The position numbers and the translations under genes were made by a program. From contig JADJJL010000004.1 in the NCBI GenBank assembly GCA_016710265.1, forward strand, positions 157,672 to 221,671: a stretch of 64,000 nucleotides of DNA, given 5' to 3'. This document shows, in pieces, positions 27,234-36,628 of this stretch. This stretch comes from Saprospiraceae bacterium. Its GTDB lineage: Bacteria > Bacteroidota > Bacteroidia > Chitinophagales > Saprospiraceae. Numbering within the stretch: position 1 is the first letter of the stretch; each line of letters begins with the position of its first letter. The notes below the pieces were generated by a model. The model saw only the letters and a list, made by a program, of their open reading frames with translations, did no database searches and was not told the origin of the DNA.

Positions 27234-28346
27234 TCAAGAGTTGACCTTATAAAAAGGAATTGCAACCACGGTCGCTTTTAGATTTTTAGAACCCATGTTG
27301 ACAAGCACATCAGTTCCTACTTTGGAATGATTCAAAGGTAGATAAGCAAGTCCGATCGAAGCATTCAAAGAAGGAGAAAAAGTACCGCTGGTCACCACAC
27401 CAATTTCATTTTCAGAAGCATCCAGCATTTTATAGCCATGTCTTGGAACCCTGCGATCTTCTAGCCAAATACCGCATAATTTTTTTGTTAAACCGGATTT
27501 CTTTTGTTCCAGCATATATTCCTTTCCATTAAAATCCGATTTTTGAAGTTTAGTAATCCAGCCAAGCCCTGCCTCTAACGGAGAAGTATGGTCATCGATG
27601 TCATTTCCATACAAACAGAATCCCATCTCCAATCTCAAGGTATCTCTGGCACCCAATCCTACAGGCAACAAACCTTCGGCTTGATTACCTTTCAGAATCA
27701 TATCCCAAAGGGTAGCCACATTTTCTTGTTCGACGTACAACTCAAATCCGCCTGCTCCTGTATAACCAGTCGCTGAAATAATTACATTCTCTACATTTCC
27801 AAATGTACCTTTTCTAAATTGGTAATAAGGGATACTTTTTAAATCAACATCGGTATATTTTTGAAGCATATCTGCCACTTTAGGCCCTTGGATGGCCAAC
27901 AATCCGGTCTGGTCAGAAATGTTTATCAGCCTTGTGTCAAAGGTATTAAATGAAGAAATCCAATCCCAGTCTTTTTGAATATTGGATGCATTCACGACCA
28001 ACATAAATGCTTGTTCGCCTTCTGCACATTGATCATCATACAATCTATAGACCAAAAGGTCATCCACAATTCCTCCCTGTAGATTGGGCAAACAGGAATA
28101 TTGAGCTTCTCCTGCTTGCAATTTAGAAGCATCGTTGGATGTAACTTTTTGAATGAGATCCAATGCTTGTTTTCCTTTTACAATAAATTCGCCCATATGC
28201 GATACATCAAATATTCCAGCGCAACTTCTGACAGCTTCGTGTTCTTCTTTTATACCGGAATATGATATGGGCATATTGTATCCTGCAAATTCTGCCATTT
28301 TTGCTCCTAATGCCAAGTGGCGGCTAGTTAATGCTGTTTCTTTCAT
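27234..28346 (-). CDS. gcvT: Aminomethyltransferase, glycine cleavage system T protein
   Basis: The 370-residue T protein transfers the methylene group from the lipoyl-bound aminomethyl intermediate to tetrahydrofolate and releases ammonia. The N-terminus has FAGYNMPISYSGIKEEHEAVR and GIFDVSHMGE; YTGAGGFELYVE lies near residue 185, and LRLEMGFCLYGNDID carries the conserved folate-site residues. Length is normal. Its ATG overlaps the stop of the upstream cyclophilin gene by 4 bp. The P and H genes are not in this window. Confidence 0.95.
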   Translation of the reverse strand: MKETALTSRHLALGAKMAEFAGYNMPISYSGIKEEHEAVRSCAGIFDVSHMGEFIVKGKQALDLIQKVTSNDASKLQAGEAQYSCLPNLQGGIVDDLLVYRLYDDQCAEGEQAFMLVVNASNIQKDWDWISSFNTFDTRLINISDQTGLLAIQGPKVADMLQKYTDVDLKSIPYYQFRKGTFGNVENVIISATGYTGAGGFELYVEQENVATLWDMILKGNQAEGLLPVGLGARDTLRLEMGFCLYGNDIDDHTSPLEAGLGWITKLQKSDFNGKEYMLEQKKSGLTKKLCGIWLEDRRVPRHGYKMLDASENEIGVVTSGTFSPSLNASIGLAYLPLNHSKVGTDVLVNMGSKNLKATVVAIPFYKVNS

Positions 28347-30382
28347 TGTTGTTCTATGTTGATTTTTGAATGATCCAAAATACGAATGGATTTTACCTGA
28401 TCACCTACATTTATGCTGGAGAGAATGTCCAATCCCTTAGTCAATTGGCCAAAGATTGTATAGTTGCCATCTAAATGTGGTGTTGCGCTGTATGTTATAA
28501 AAAATTGTGAACTCTCGGTATCATTTCCTGCACTGGCCATTCCAATTCTACCGGGAATATTGTAATGGATGTTTGGGTTAATTTCTGTACGTATGGTATA
28601 ATCCAAACTACCATATCCATCGCCAATTGGACAACCGGTTTGTATGACAAAATTAGGAACGACCCGATGAATCACTTTGCCATCATAGTAATTTTTCGAA
28701 ATTAAGTCTAACATATTGGACACAGAGCCGGGGGCGATTTTAGAATATAGTTCGCACTCCAGAGAACCCTTGTCTGTCAAAATTTCAATAAAAATAGTAT
28801 CCTTGTATTGCAAAATAGATTTCCATTCAATAGGGTGGTTGTACGTTGGTTTTTTAATATCTGCTGGTACTTTTTTCAATCTTGAAATGGCCTTCGAAAG
28901 ATCATTGTACGTTTCAATATCTTTTGGTAAGGTCAAAGAAGATTGGGTAAGAGGTAAAATAGAATCTGCTTTGAAAAAAGCTTTTAGATAAAACAATTCA
29001 TTGTTTGCAAAGGCGTCTGAAATGACAGAAATACTGCCTAGTCTTTTCTTTTCACAAGAACTCTTCAAATATTTAGCAATCTCATCATAAATCTTATTTT
29101 TTGGACCCTGATAGATGGTTGGAAAAATCGCTTTTTTAACCATTTTCATCACCGTTTCTGTCAAAGCTGTTTGCACTGGAGCAGAAGGATCAGATTGGAA
29201 TTGGCGGATCAACCATCCAATTTCTTTGTACTCATTAGACATAGCACGTATGTAAGCAGCTCTTTCATAAGAATTTTTAGTCTTTACACTGTTGGTTTTA
29301 ATTTGTTGAATTAAACCTGAAATCGTCAATACTTTATAATCTGGCACAATCTTCAAAAGTGCTTCATAAATCATAGTTTTTACTTGCCAGGACAATCCTC
29401 CCTGATTCATGATATTGCCTAAATAATCCTCATGAATTTCCAGCCCATGATCAATAAAATATTGAGCAGCTTGTATGCCTACATGGGTAGATGGGTTTAC
29501 CAAAGCCTTAGATGCAAGTGCAAAAGCTTTACCATTAGGATAAAACTGCAAACCTTTAACGATGGCAATTTGCACCCTCAGATCTAAACCTCGTCTGTAC
29601 AATTCTTCCAATTCGCTAAGTACTGCAGGACTTCCAATTCTAGCAAACGCTTGAATAATACACAATCGGGTGTCAGCGTCTTTTTCTTCGTAGGCCGCTT
29701 TTTTTAATTCGTTAAAATAGGCTTTGGTGTCGTGTTCTTTAAATCTCATCAAGGAATGAGCAGCCCAAAGTCTGGACAAAGGATCATAATCTTTATTGGT
29801 GGCGATGTCCACAATTCGTAAAGTAGATTCAGGACAAAATTTTCCACGCAATCCATACCTGAACCAAGCCAATACCTGTCCTTGCACATATTCAATATTG
29901 TCTGAACTATAGGTTTTTATTCCGCAAATCATTTTTAGGGTTGAATCTTGGCCACATCTACCCAATGCCTCAAGAATCATGGCATTGGTTTTATTAAAGT
30001 CTCCCGTGGAATCCACCGCTCTAAATGCTTTAATAAGATTGGATTCTGAACTGGAATGACCAATCAAACCCAAACTAAAGATGGCTTCTTGCTTGACAGA
30101 CTCGACAGGATCATTTAACAAAGGCCACAATGATTGGACATAATTTGAGTCCTTACATACACCCAATGCCCGGGCAGCCAACATTCGCTTAAAAGCTTTA
30201 GGTTCAGAAAGCATGAGCGCTAAAGAATCTTTTTCTCTTCGATCCTGCCACTCTAAAATTTGTATGACTTCCGGGTTATCCAACTGATAGTCAATATTAG
30301 ACAAATCCACTGCCTCGGGAGGAACACAAGATATCGAGGTTCCAATTCCTAAACTTAAAATTAAAATATACCGCAACATCAA
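28343..30382 (-). CDS. HEAT-repeat lipoprotein fused to cyclophilin-type peptidyl-prolyl isomerase
   Basis: A 679-residue exported protein. A lipobox-like GTSISC near residue 19 suggests a lipoprotein. About residues 50-400 form HEAT-like helical repeats (for example RMLAARALGVCKD and VKQEAIFSLGLIG). Residues about 525-679 are a cyclophilin domain: GSLECELYSKIAPGSVSNML, HRVVPNFVIQTGCP, GMASAGNDTESSQFFIT and LDGNYTIFGQL, which retain the family's catalytic Arg and Phe/Gln positions. It probably works in the periplasm on folding or assembly of envelope proteins, with the HEAT part as a partner-binding scaffold. It is translationally coupled to gcvT, with no obvious functional link. Confidence 0.87.
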   Translation of the reverse strand: MMLRYILILSLGIGTSISCVPPEAVDLSNIDYQLDNPEVIQILEWQDRREKDSLALMLSEPKAFKRMLAARALGVCKDSNYVQSLWPLLNDPVESVKQEAIFSLGLIGHSSSESNLIKAFRAVDSTGDFNKTNAMILEALGRCGQDSTLKMICGIKTYSSDNIEYVQGQVLAWFRYGLRGKFCPESTLRIVDIATNKDYDPLSRLWAAHSLMRFKEHDTKAYFNELKKAAYEEKDADTRLCIIQAFARIGSPAVLSELEELYRRGLDLRVQIAIVKGLQFYPNGKAFALASKALVNPSTHVGIQAAQYFIDHGLEIHEDYLGNIMNQGGLSWQVKTMIYEALLKIVPDYKVLTISGLIQQIKTNSVKTKNSYERAAYIRAMSNEYKEIGWLIRQFQSDPSAPVQTALTETVMKMVKKAIFPTIYQGPKNKIYDEIAKYLKSSCEKKRLGSISVISDAFANNELFYLKAFFKADSILPLTQSSLTLPKDIETYNDLSKAISRLKKVPADIKKPTYNHPIEWKSILQYKDTIFIEILTDKGSLECELYSKIAPGSVSNMLDLISKNYYDGKVIHRVVPNFVIQTGCPIGDGYGSLDYTIRTEINPNIHYNIPGRIGMASAGNDTESSQFFITYSATPHLDGNYTIFGQLTKGLDILSSINVGDQVKSIRILDHSKINIEQQ

Positions 30383-30468
30383 TCCTATTGGTCTATTTGT
30401 TTTTCCAGGATGATATGATGGTGTTAATAGAATTTCTGTAGTTTTTGAAGATAATGAATATTCAATGA

Positions 30469-30924
30469 TTAATCTTCAGGTAAATTGTCTTCGACAGGTG
30501 TACTTTCTTCATCGTCAAAACTTGGCATTGGTCGAGACATTTCATGAGCCGGAGGCATTGGTTTTTCCCTTTCCTTTGCTGCAACACTTTTGGTGGCATG
30601 AGGAACCAAAAGTAATCGTTGACGATCAATCAATTCTCCGGTCACGGAGCATATTCCGTAGGACTTGTTTTTTATTCTTACCAAAGCCATTTCCAGATTC
30701 TGAACAAACTGTCTCTGCCTTTCAGCCATTTTAGTCAAAAATTCAATTTCAGTATGAATCGAACTGTCATCAAACCAATCACCACCTTGCTCATCAGACA
30801 TGTTTTCTCTCAGTTCCATCATCTGTTGTTCCAAGCCAGTTAACTCAGCTTTGGCAGCTTCAAGCTTCTCATCTATGATAACTTTAAATGCGACTAGTTC
30901 TTCATCTGAATACCTGGCTTTCAT
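30469..30924 (-). CDS. DksA/TraR-family protein with zinc cysteines mostly lost
   Basis: A 151-residue protein with an N-terminal coiled coil (about 1-80) including acidic GGDWFDDSS at its tip, then a DksA-type finger YGICSVTGELIDRQRLLLVPHAT near residue 105. DksA binds the RNA polymerase secondary channel and modulates initiation. The canonical finger needs four cysteines (or Cys/Thr/Asp variants); here only the first remains, and the others are Thr, Ala and Ser. Such cysteine-poor forms are common in Bacteroidota, so it is probably functional without zinc. The C-terminus is acidic and disordered. Confidence 0.85.
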   Translation of the reverse strand: MKARYSDEELVAFKVIIDEKLEAAKAELTGLEQQMMELRENMSDEQGGDWFDDSSIHTEIEFLTKMAERQRQFVQNLEMALVRIKNKSYGICSVTGELIDRQRLLLVPHATKSVAAKEREKPMPPAHEMSRPMPSFDDEESTPVEDNLPED

Positions 30925-30942
30925 ATTTTGTTAATTTGACCG

Positions 30943-30950
30943 CAAAATTA
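30943..30950 (-). promoter_or_regulatory. -7 promoter element of the DksA-like gene
   Basis: On the minus strand TAATTTTG matches the Bacteroidota -7 consensus TAnnTTTG exactly, about 18 bp before the ATG. It continues as TTTTGCGGTCAAAT, the same 13-bp string found before the threonine dehydrogenase gene. I see no good -33 TTG. Confidence 0.5.
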
Positions 30951-31082
30951 ATACCCTATACGGCTTTGGACCTTTATTTTTTATTAAATTATCAAATGTT
31001 TGCATATAATAAATTATAACACAAACAAAATCAGTAAGATATAATAATTATTAAGATATTGTTTGGAGCAATATAACTGAAA

Positions 31083-32018
31083 TTAGACCTTGTCTTTTAG
31101 CATTTTGAGCATATCAGAAGTCATAGCTGCCAAATCGTATTGCGGTTTCCAGTCCCAATCATCCTTAGCTTCTTGATCATTTATGGATTCTGTCCAGGAC
31201 TCTGCTATGTTTTGTCTAAAGTCTGGATTGTATTCAATTTTAAAATCCGGAATGTGCTTTTTGATTTCTTCGGCAATTTCTTTAGGCGTAAAACTCATAC
31301 CAACCAAATTGTAACCGGATCTCAAACGCAATCTTTTACCATCAGCTTCCATGAGTTCGATGGTTGCCCTGATGACATCATCCATATAAATCATTGGCAA
31401 CCTTGTGTTTTCTTTTAGAAAACAGTTGTAGGATTTTGATTTTAGGGCTCCATGAAAAATTTCTACCGCATAATCGGTGGTCCCTCCCTCGGGAAGAGAC
31501 TGCCAACCGATGACGCCCGGATATCGAATGGATCTAACATCAAGTCCAAACCTTTTGTGGTAATATTCACACCACATCTCTCCGGTTATTTTGGAAATTC
31601 CATAAACCGTGGTGGGCATAAAAGAGCCAAACTGAGGAGTGCGTACTTTGGGGGTGCTAGGGCCATATATGGCTATCGAACTAGGGAAAAATATTTTTTT
31701 AATCTTTTTTTCAACACCCAATTCCAAGACATTCAAAAGACCTTGCATATTAATTTGCCATGTGAGTAATGGGTTTTTCTCGCCACTTGCGGAAAGGATG
31801 GCGGCTAAATGATAGATTTGATCTACACCATGATCATCGATCACTTTGGCAATGGAGTCCTTGTCCAGTACATCCAGCTTTAGAAAAATCCCTTCAGGAC
31901 TAATGGGTTGTCGTATGTCAGAACAAATAATCTGATCACGACCATACTTCATTCTTAAAGCTCCGGCAAGAACAGTTCCTATTTGACCGTTCGATCCCAA
32001 CATCAATATTTTTCCCAT
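31083..32018 (-). CDS. NAD-dependent L-threonine 3-dehydrogenase (SDR/epimerase type)
   Basis: A 311-residue extended SDR enzyme of the UDP-glucose-4-epimerase-like L-threonine dehydrogenase group, which oxidises threonine to 2-amino-3-ketobutyrate. The N-terminal motif is GSNGQIG. IYHLAAILSASGEKNP, FFPSSIAIYGP and the catalytic YGISKITGE near residue 138 follow the family closely, as does RSIRYPGVIGW. The length agrees. It stands alone between the coiled-coil gene and the DksA-like gene. A kbl partner is not visible here. Confidence 0.9.
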   Translation of the reverse strand: MGKILMLGSNGQIGTVLAGALRMKYGRDQIICSDIRQPISPEGIFLKLDVLDKDSIAKVIDDHGVDQIYHLAAILSASGEKNPLLTWQINMQGLLNVLELGVEKKIKKIFFPSSIAIYGPSTPKVRTPQFGSFMPTTVYGISKITGEMWCEYYHKRFGLDVRSIRYPGVIGWQSLPEGGTTDYAVEIFHGALKSKSYNCFLKENTRLPMIYMDDVIRATIELMEADGKRLRLRSGYNLVGMSFTPKEIAEEIKKHIPDFKIEYNPDFRQNIAESWTESINDQEAKDDWDWKPQYDLAAMTSDMLKMLKDKV

Positions 32019-32038
32019 GCAGTCTAATTATTTGACCG

Positions 32039-32046
32039 CAAATAAA
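32039..32046 (-). promoter_or_regulatory. Probable -7 promoter element of the threonine dehydrogenase gene
   Basis: On the minus strand TTTATTTG is one base off TAnnTTTG and is followed by CGGTCAAAT. The string ATTTGACCGCAAA (plus strand, 32030-32042) is identical to one at 30934-30946 before the DksA-like gene, 11 and 9 bp from the respective start codons. Confidence 0.4.
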
Positions 32047-32096
32047 AGGAAAATTTGCTGTTTATACTGAAATATAATGAATGCGAAAAGTAGAAT

Positions 32097-33089
32097 TTAT
32101 TTTAATTTCAAACTTCCTACACCAACTTTATAGCCCTTGTTATAAACTTCTACCTGATAAACTCCTTTTTGGAATCCACCGGGATTGCTAAACTTACCGC
32201 AACCTTCTTGTTCATTGTTATTGTATTGCACATTGGCAATCGTGCTATATTTGACAGTTTCTTTGGTAGCCAAATTTTTTATAACACCGGAACCGGAAGA
32301 TTCTATGGTTTGAGTTTCACCGATTGGATTGATAATTCTGATATAAAATGTTTCAGTGCCACTGTCCGCATTTGCGTTTTTTGTGGTTTTAAAACACACC
32401 TGAATAAAATCAATTTCAGATGCATTGGATTTTTCACGTGGTTTTTTACCATCCCTGGATTGAAATCCATCTACTTGAATTTTTTGAAGATTAATAGCGC
32501 CCGCTTTATTGACTCTTGCACTTAGCGCCTCTTTTTCTGAACTGATATTTTCTTTTTCAGAAATTAAAGTTGACTTGATATTTTCCAATTCTCTTTTCTC
32601 CTGCTCCTTTGTCTGCACATCTTTGCTCAGTTGTTCTTTGTCTGCACTAAGTTGCACATTGGAAGTTGAAAGCTCCTGATTTTCATTTTTCAAACGGTTT
32701 ATCTCAGTCACATATTCATTGAGTTTATTTTTCATATTGGCCATTTCATCTTTGGCTTTTCTCAAGTTTTTACTGTCGACCAACAATAAACTAATTTTGT
32801 CTTTCTGAAGTCTAATTTCTTCTTTCTGAACTTCAATGCTGCGATTTAATTCTTCATTGTCCGTTTTCATCGTATTCAATTCCGCAACAGATTCTTGATA
32901 TTGTTTTTCAAGTTCTGCTTTTGCTTTATCCAATTCTACGATTTCCGTTTCTTTGGTCATATTGTCTTTTTGGAGACTGCGATTATTGACAAATTGATAG
33001 ACGTTGGCCCCTAATAAGGCTAAAATCGCTACAAGCACAGCTGCTTTTAGATTTTGATTGGATCTTTGATTTGACGTATTCATATTCAT
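32097..33089 (-). CDS. Membrane-anchored coiled-coil protein of unknown function
   Basis: I do not recognise a named family. The 330-residue protein has a short polar N-terminus and one membrane helix (about residues 14-32, AAVLVAILALLGANVYQF). A long coiled coil follows (about 40-205), rich in Glu/Lys/Leu with repeated ELE-K and KEQL patterns. The final beta-rich domain of about 110 residues has VCFKTTKNANADSGTETFYIRI and GVYQVEVYNKGYKVG. The layout suggests an envelope protein whose C-terminal domain is held away from the inner membrane. Similar proteins occur in other Bacteroidota without known roles. Confidence 0.75.
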   Translation of the reverse strand: MNMNTSNQRSNQNLKAAVLVAILALLGANVYQFVNNRSLQKDNMTKETEIVELDKAKAELEKQYQESVAELNTMKTDNEELNRSIEVQKEEIRLQKDKISLLLVDSKNLRKAKDEMANMKNKLNEYVTEINRLKNENQELSTSNVQLSADKEQLSKDVQTKEQEKRELENIKSTLISEKENISSEKEALSARVNKAGAINLQKIQVDGFQSRDGKKPREKSNASEIDFIQVCFKTTKNANADSGTETFYIRIINPIGETQTIESSGSGVIKNLATKETVKYSTIANVQYNNNEQEGCGKFSNPGGFQKGVYQVEVYNKGYKVGVGSLKLK

Positions 33090-33162
33090 TTTTGTTTTTT
33101 AACGTGTAAATTTAACTTATTTTTGCATTATAAAGCCTGATTAACAAAATATTTAGCACCAT

Positions 33163-33876
33163 ATGTCAGATTACCGCAAAATCTTATTCCTTGATATTGA
33201 GACCGTCACAGGTTTTTCCGATTATCAACAATTGGATACAAAATGGCAAGAATTATGGGTGGCTAAGTCGAAATTTTATGCTCAGCAGCATATTGAATTG
33301 ACTGAAGCACAAATCTACGAAGACAGAGCAGGGATTTTTGCAGAATTCGGCAAGATTGTGTGTATCAGCGTGGGCACTTTGCATAACGAAGGAATTCGGT
33401 TAAAAAGTATATTGGGTGAAGAATCGGCCATTTTACAAGAATTCTTCGAATTGGTCAATGCTCATTTCAATGACCCTCAAAAGCATGGATTTTGTGGACA
33501 CAACATTAGGGAATTCGATCTGCCTTATATATGCAGGAGGGCTGTCATTCATCAAATACCCATTCCCCAGATACTCCAATTGTCTGGTAGAAAACCCTGG
33601 GAAACCACATATGTGATTGATACCTTAGAAATGTGGAAATTTGGCGACATGAAGAATTTTACTTCCTTGGATCTATTGGCTGCCTGCCTCCAGTTACCCA
33701 GTTCCAAATCAGACATCAGTGGCAAAGACGTCAGTAGGGTCTTTTGGAGAGAGAATGACATTCAAAGAATTTCTAAATATTGTATGAGCGATGTGGCCTT
33801 GACAGCCAATGTTTATTTACGGCTTTCCGGAAAGAATCCGATCCCAGCTGAAAAAATTGAATATGTAGGTCTCTGA
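33163..33876 (+). CDS. Predicted 3'-5' exonuclease (PolB-like, ribonuclease H fold)
   Basis: A 237-residue exonuclease-domain protein. FLDIETVTG near residue 10 is ExoI with the DxE pair, GHNIREFDLPYICRRA near 112 is ExoII, and YCMSDVALTANVYLR near 205 is ExoIII with its aspartate. These are the metal-binding acidic residues of the DnaQ/PolB proofreading fold. There is no polymerase domain, so it acts alone or with a partner. It is convergent with recQ, with 4 bp between the stops. A TATTTTTG -7 element lies at 33118-33125. Confidence 0.85.
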   Translation: MSDYRKILFLDIETVTGFSDYQQLDTKWQELWVAKSKFYAQQHIELTEAQIYEDRAGIFAEFGKIVCISVGTLHNEGIRLKSILGEESAILQEFFELVNAHFNDPQKHGFCGHNIREFDLPYICRRAVIHQIPIPQILQLSGRKPWETTYVIDTLEMWKFGDMKNFTSLDLLAACLQLPSSKSDISGKDVSRVFWRENDIQRISKYCMSDVALTANVYLRLSGKNPIPAEKIEYVGL

Positions 33877-33880
33877 AATT

Positions 33881-35761
33881 TCACTTTTTAATATTGAGTT
33901 GTTCTAACTTTCTTTCGATTTTATTTTCTCCTAATAATTCTATTAGAATGTATTTTACCAAATCTCTACGGTTCATGGGAAATAAGTGCAGGATGTCTGA
34001 GCTATGACAAGATTTTCGAAGCGCTATTTCGCGCATTATTTTTTCCTTCATGCTTTGCCGAAGTTTACCGGGATCGTTATATGATTTTTTAGCCAAGCAA
34101 TTATCACAGATCCCACAATCAATGGTTTTGCTTTCACCAAAATACTTTAGGATAAAAGTTTGCCTGCACTCTTTTGTTTCAATCCATTTCAACATTTCCA
34201 GGCATTTGCTGAGCATTCTTTCACGGTATAATTTCAAGCCTGATAAATTAAGTGCTAATTCAAGATTGGATAAAATGACCAGGGATTGATCATCCGAGGC
34301 GGGCTGATAATGGATAAATCCTAATTGATTCAACTCCTCAAAAAATTGGTGTAAGTCGATTTGCCCAATACCAACGGTATTGGCTATAAACTCATCATTT
34401 AATTTGGTGGCCACATCTGTAATTCCTTCATGGGTTCTCAATATTAATTTTAGCCAATTTATTTTTTCCGGACTCCCTCTTTTTTCAAAATGACTGTAAA
34501 TAGATTCAGTCGAAGCTAAAATCTGGATCTTTGATCGCGTCATCAAACCTTCACCTAAGGATATCTGTCCATCTATTCCCAAACATTTCAGACAGGCATA
34601 AACAATGCTGGGTTCAAATTTAAAATTTTGTGAAAATAGTTTGAAATCAAAGCTGTGAATACTTCTATTTTCATTATTTTTAAATAAGTTCTTTAAGGAA
34701 TTCCAAACCTGATTGATCAATTCATCCGGAGGAAAGCTTGATTTTAATTTTTGAATTAAATTCTTTGAATCTTTTGCATTGTATAACACAACCGCCCAAG
34801 AACGATCTCCTCCTCGTCCAGCTCTACCGGCCTCTTGAAAATACTCTTCCAGCTGACTAGGTAGATCCAGGTGTACCACTAAACCGACATCGGACTTGTC
34901 AACGCCCATACCAAAAGCATTGGTACAACAAATGATTCTCGTTTGATCAATGAGCCAGGCTCTAAATTTTTCTGCTCTTTCTATTGCACTTAATCCCGCA
35001 TGATAATGGTCTGCGGAATGATGATGTTCTTGCAAAAAACGGGCAGTAGAAACGGTCTGTCTTCTATTTCGAACATAGATTAATGCAGGTTTTTTAATTT
35101 TATCTAGGATGTGGAGTAAACTGTGAGATTTATTTTCAGTAGAGATTACAGAGATTGAAATATTTTCACGTTTAAAAGAGGATTGAAAAACTTGTACATC
35201 TTTCATTTTTAAATGTGTAATGATGTCCTCTCTTACTTGCTTTGTTGCAGTTGCTGTCAATGCAATAACAGGCACATTTATTTTTTCCAAGAACTCGTAG
35301 ATTTTTAAATAGGCCGGCCTAAAATCAAATCCCCATTGTGAGATGCAATGGGCCTCATCCACTGCCACAAAGCTCCATGGAATTTGGGTCAACCATGATT
35401 TGGAAAAAAGCAATTTCTCAGGACTGAGGTAAAGAATTTTTATTTTACCAGCCAATAATTTATGTTGAATTTCCTGACTTTCTTGCATACTGTATCCTGA
35501 ATGCATCATGGCGGCAGGAATACCTCTTTTCAGCAATGCCTCGGTTTGATCTTGCATCAGCGCAATTAATGGAGATACTACCAAACATACACCTTCCAAA
35601 CACAAAGCAGGTACTTGATAGCACAAAGATTTACCGCCACCGGTGGGCATCAATGCCAATGTATTTTTTCCGGAAAGAATCGAAAGAATGATTTTTTCCT
35701 GATCCTGTCTAAATGTATCGTAAGCCCAATATTTTTTAAGAATTTCGTGAGGCTTAGACAT
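33881..35761 (-). CDS. recQ: ATP-dependent DNA helicase RecQ
   Basis: The 626-residue enzyme is a superfamily 2 3'-5' DNA helicase. Motif I is MPTGGGKSLCYQVPAL, motif II is DEAHCISQWG, motif III is ALTATATKQ, and motif VI is QEAGRAGRGGDRS. The RecQ C-terminal zinc site is present as CRQTFILKYFG...CGICDNC near residues 530-560. A short winged-helix-like tail follows, but I see no clear HRDC domain, so this is a short-form RecQ. No phage or defence genes accompany it. Confidence 0.95.
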   Translation of the reverse strand: MSKPHEILKKYWAYDTFRQDQEKIILSILSGKNTLALMPTGGGKSLCYQVPALCLEGVCLVVSPLIALMQDQTEALLKRGIPAAMMHSGYSMQESQEIQHKLLAGKIKILYLSPEKLLFSKSWLTQIPWSFVAVDEAHCISQWGFDFRPAYLKIYEFLEKINVPVIALTATATKQVREDIITHLKMKDVQVFQSSFKRENISISVISTENKSHSLLHILDKIKKPALIYVRNRRQTVSTARFLQEHHHSADHYHAGLSAIERAEKFRAWLIDQTRIICCTNAFGMGVDKSDVGLVVHLDLPSQLEEYFQEAGRAGRGGDRSWAVVLYNAKDSKNLIQKLKSSFPPDELINQVWNSLKNLFKNNENRSIHSFDFKLFSQNFKFEPSIVYACLKCLGIDGQISLGEGLMTRSKIQILASTESIYSHFEKRGSPEKINWLKLILRTHEGITDVATKLNDEFIANTVGIGQIDLHQFFEELNQLGFIHYQPASDDQSLVILSNLELALNLSGLKLYRERMLSKCLEMLKWIETKECRQTFILKYFGESKTIDCGICDNCLAKKSYNDPGKLRQSMKEKIMREIALRKSCHSSDILHLFPMNRRDLVKYILIELLGENKIERKLEQLNIKK

Positions 35762-35773
35762 GGAATGAACGAC

Positions 35774-36628
35774 TTAAAATTTAGGGCAACGCAATTTACG
35801 CGTACGCTTGGGGGTATTAACAGGATTCAATAAAGATATTTGTTGAGTCCAGTGGTAAACGAAATGAATGCTAAAAGTTTGGAACCAATCATTGTCTTTG
35901 GAATTTCCTCGCTGAGTATTGGCAGTTACGTTTTGTGGATTTCCCAATTCTGCAGCTGTTCTTCCATTCCAAAACAACAATTCATCATAGGATACATACT
36001 TTCCGGATAAATCATCCAAATAATCAGTTTGGGTCTTTCTCCATTTTAATTCAAGTCCAATACTTATTCTATGGCTCAAAGGATATTCTAAGCCTACACC
36101 AAAAGTCATAGCATGAGAAAATAAGGAATACTTCTGGGCATATCCCGGCATACCCTGACCTTCTGTTCCCAATTCTGAAAGATTGACCCAATTTCCTTCA
36201 AATTTGGTTTTGGGATTAAATTTAAAAAAACTTAAACCCAAAGACAGGTAAGGATTTAATAGATAATGACTTTGGATCATAGACCACAAATGTAAATCGA
36301 CACCTACATCGATGTTGTGAATCGTGGATTTGAAATTAAAATTTCTTTGCTTTTTCCAATCTTGGGAAGACAGTGCGTCATCGGCCTGGAGGCTCAACAG
36401 CCAGTATTGAAGCTTAAAATCCACAATGGGATTTAATTGTAAATTGTAAAGAAGCCCTACGGTCGGTTTAGTTTGGGAAAAACTTGATTTCCAGTTTTCG
36501 GTCAGGTCTCCGGCATAATTGGCTCCTCCCATCATTACTCCAACGCCCATTTGTTGGGCCATTGAAAAATGGATGAAAAGAAAGGGCAATACAAAACGAA
36601 TAATCGGTTTAAAAAAGCTATGAATCAT
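35774..36628 (-). CDS. DUF6089-type outer-membrane beta-barrel protein
   Basis: A 284-residue exported protein with a signal peptide (about 1-24, ending SMAQ). Mature residues QMGVGVMMGGANYAGDL open a beta-rich protein with alternating hydrophobic strands and aromatic girdle residues, as in small outer-membrane barrels annotated DUF6089 in Bacteroidota. No enzymatic motif is visible. A TATATTTG -7 element on the minus strand lies at 36662-36669, about 34 bp before the ATG. The stop lies 12 bp upstream of the recQ start. Confidence 0.75.
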   Translation of the reverse strand: MIHSFFKPIIRFVLPFLFIHFSMAQQMGVGVMMGGANYAGDLTENWKSSFSQTKPTVGLLYNLQLNPIVDFKLQYWLLSLQADDALSSQDWKKQRNFNFKSTIHNIDVGVDLHLWSMIQSHYLLNPYLSLGLSFFKFNPKTKFEGNWVNLSELGTEGQGMPGYAQKYSLFSHAMTFGVGLEYPLSHRISIGLELKWRKTQTDYLDDLSGKYVSYDELLFWNGRTAAELGNPQNVTANTQRGNSKDNDWFQTFSIHFVYHWTQQISLLNPVNTPKRTRKLRCPKF

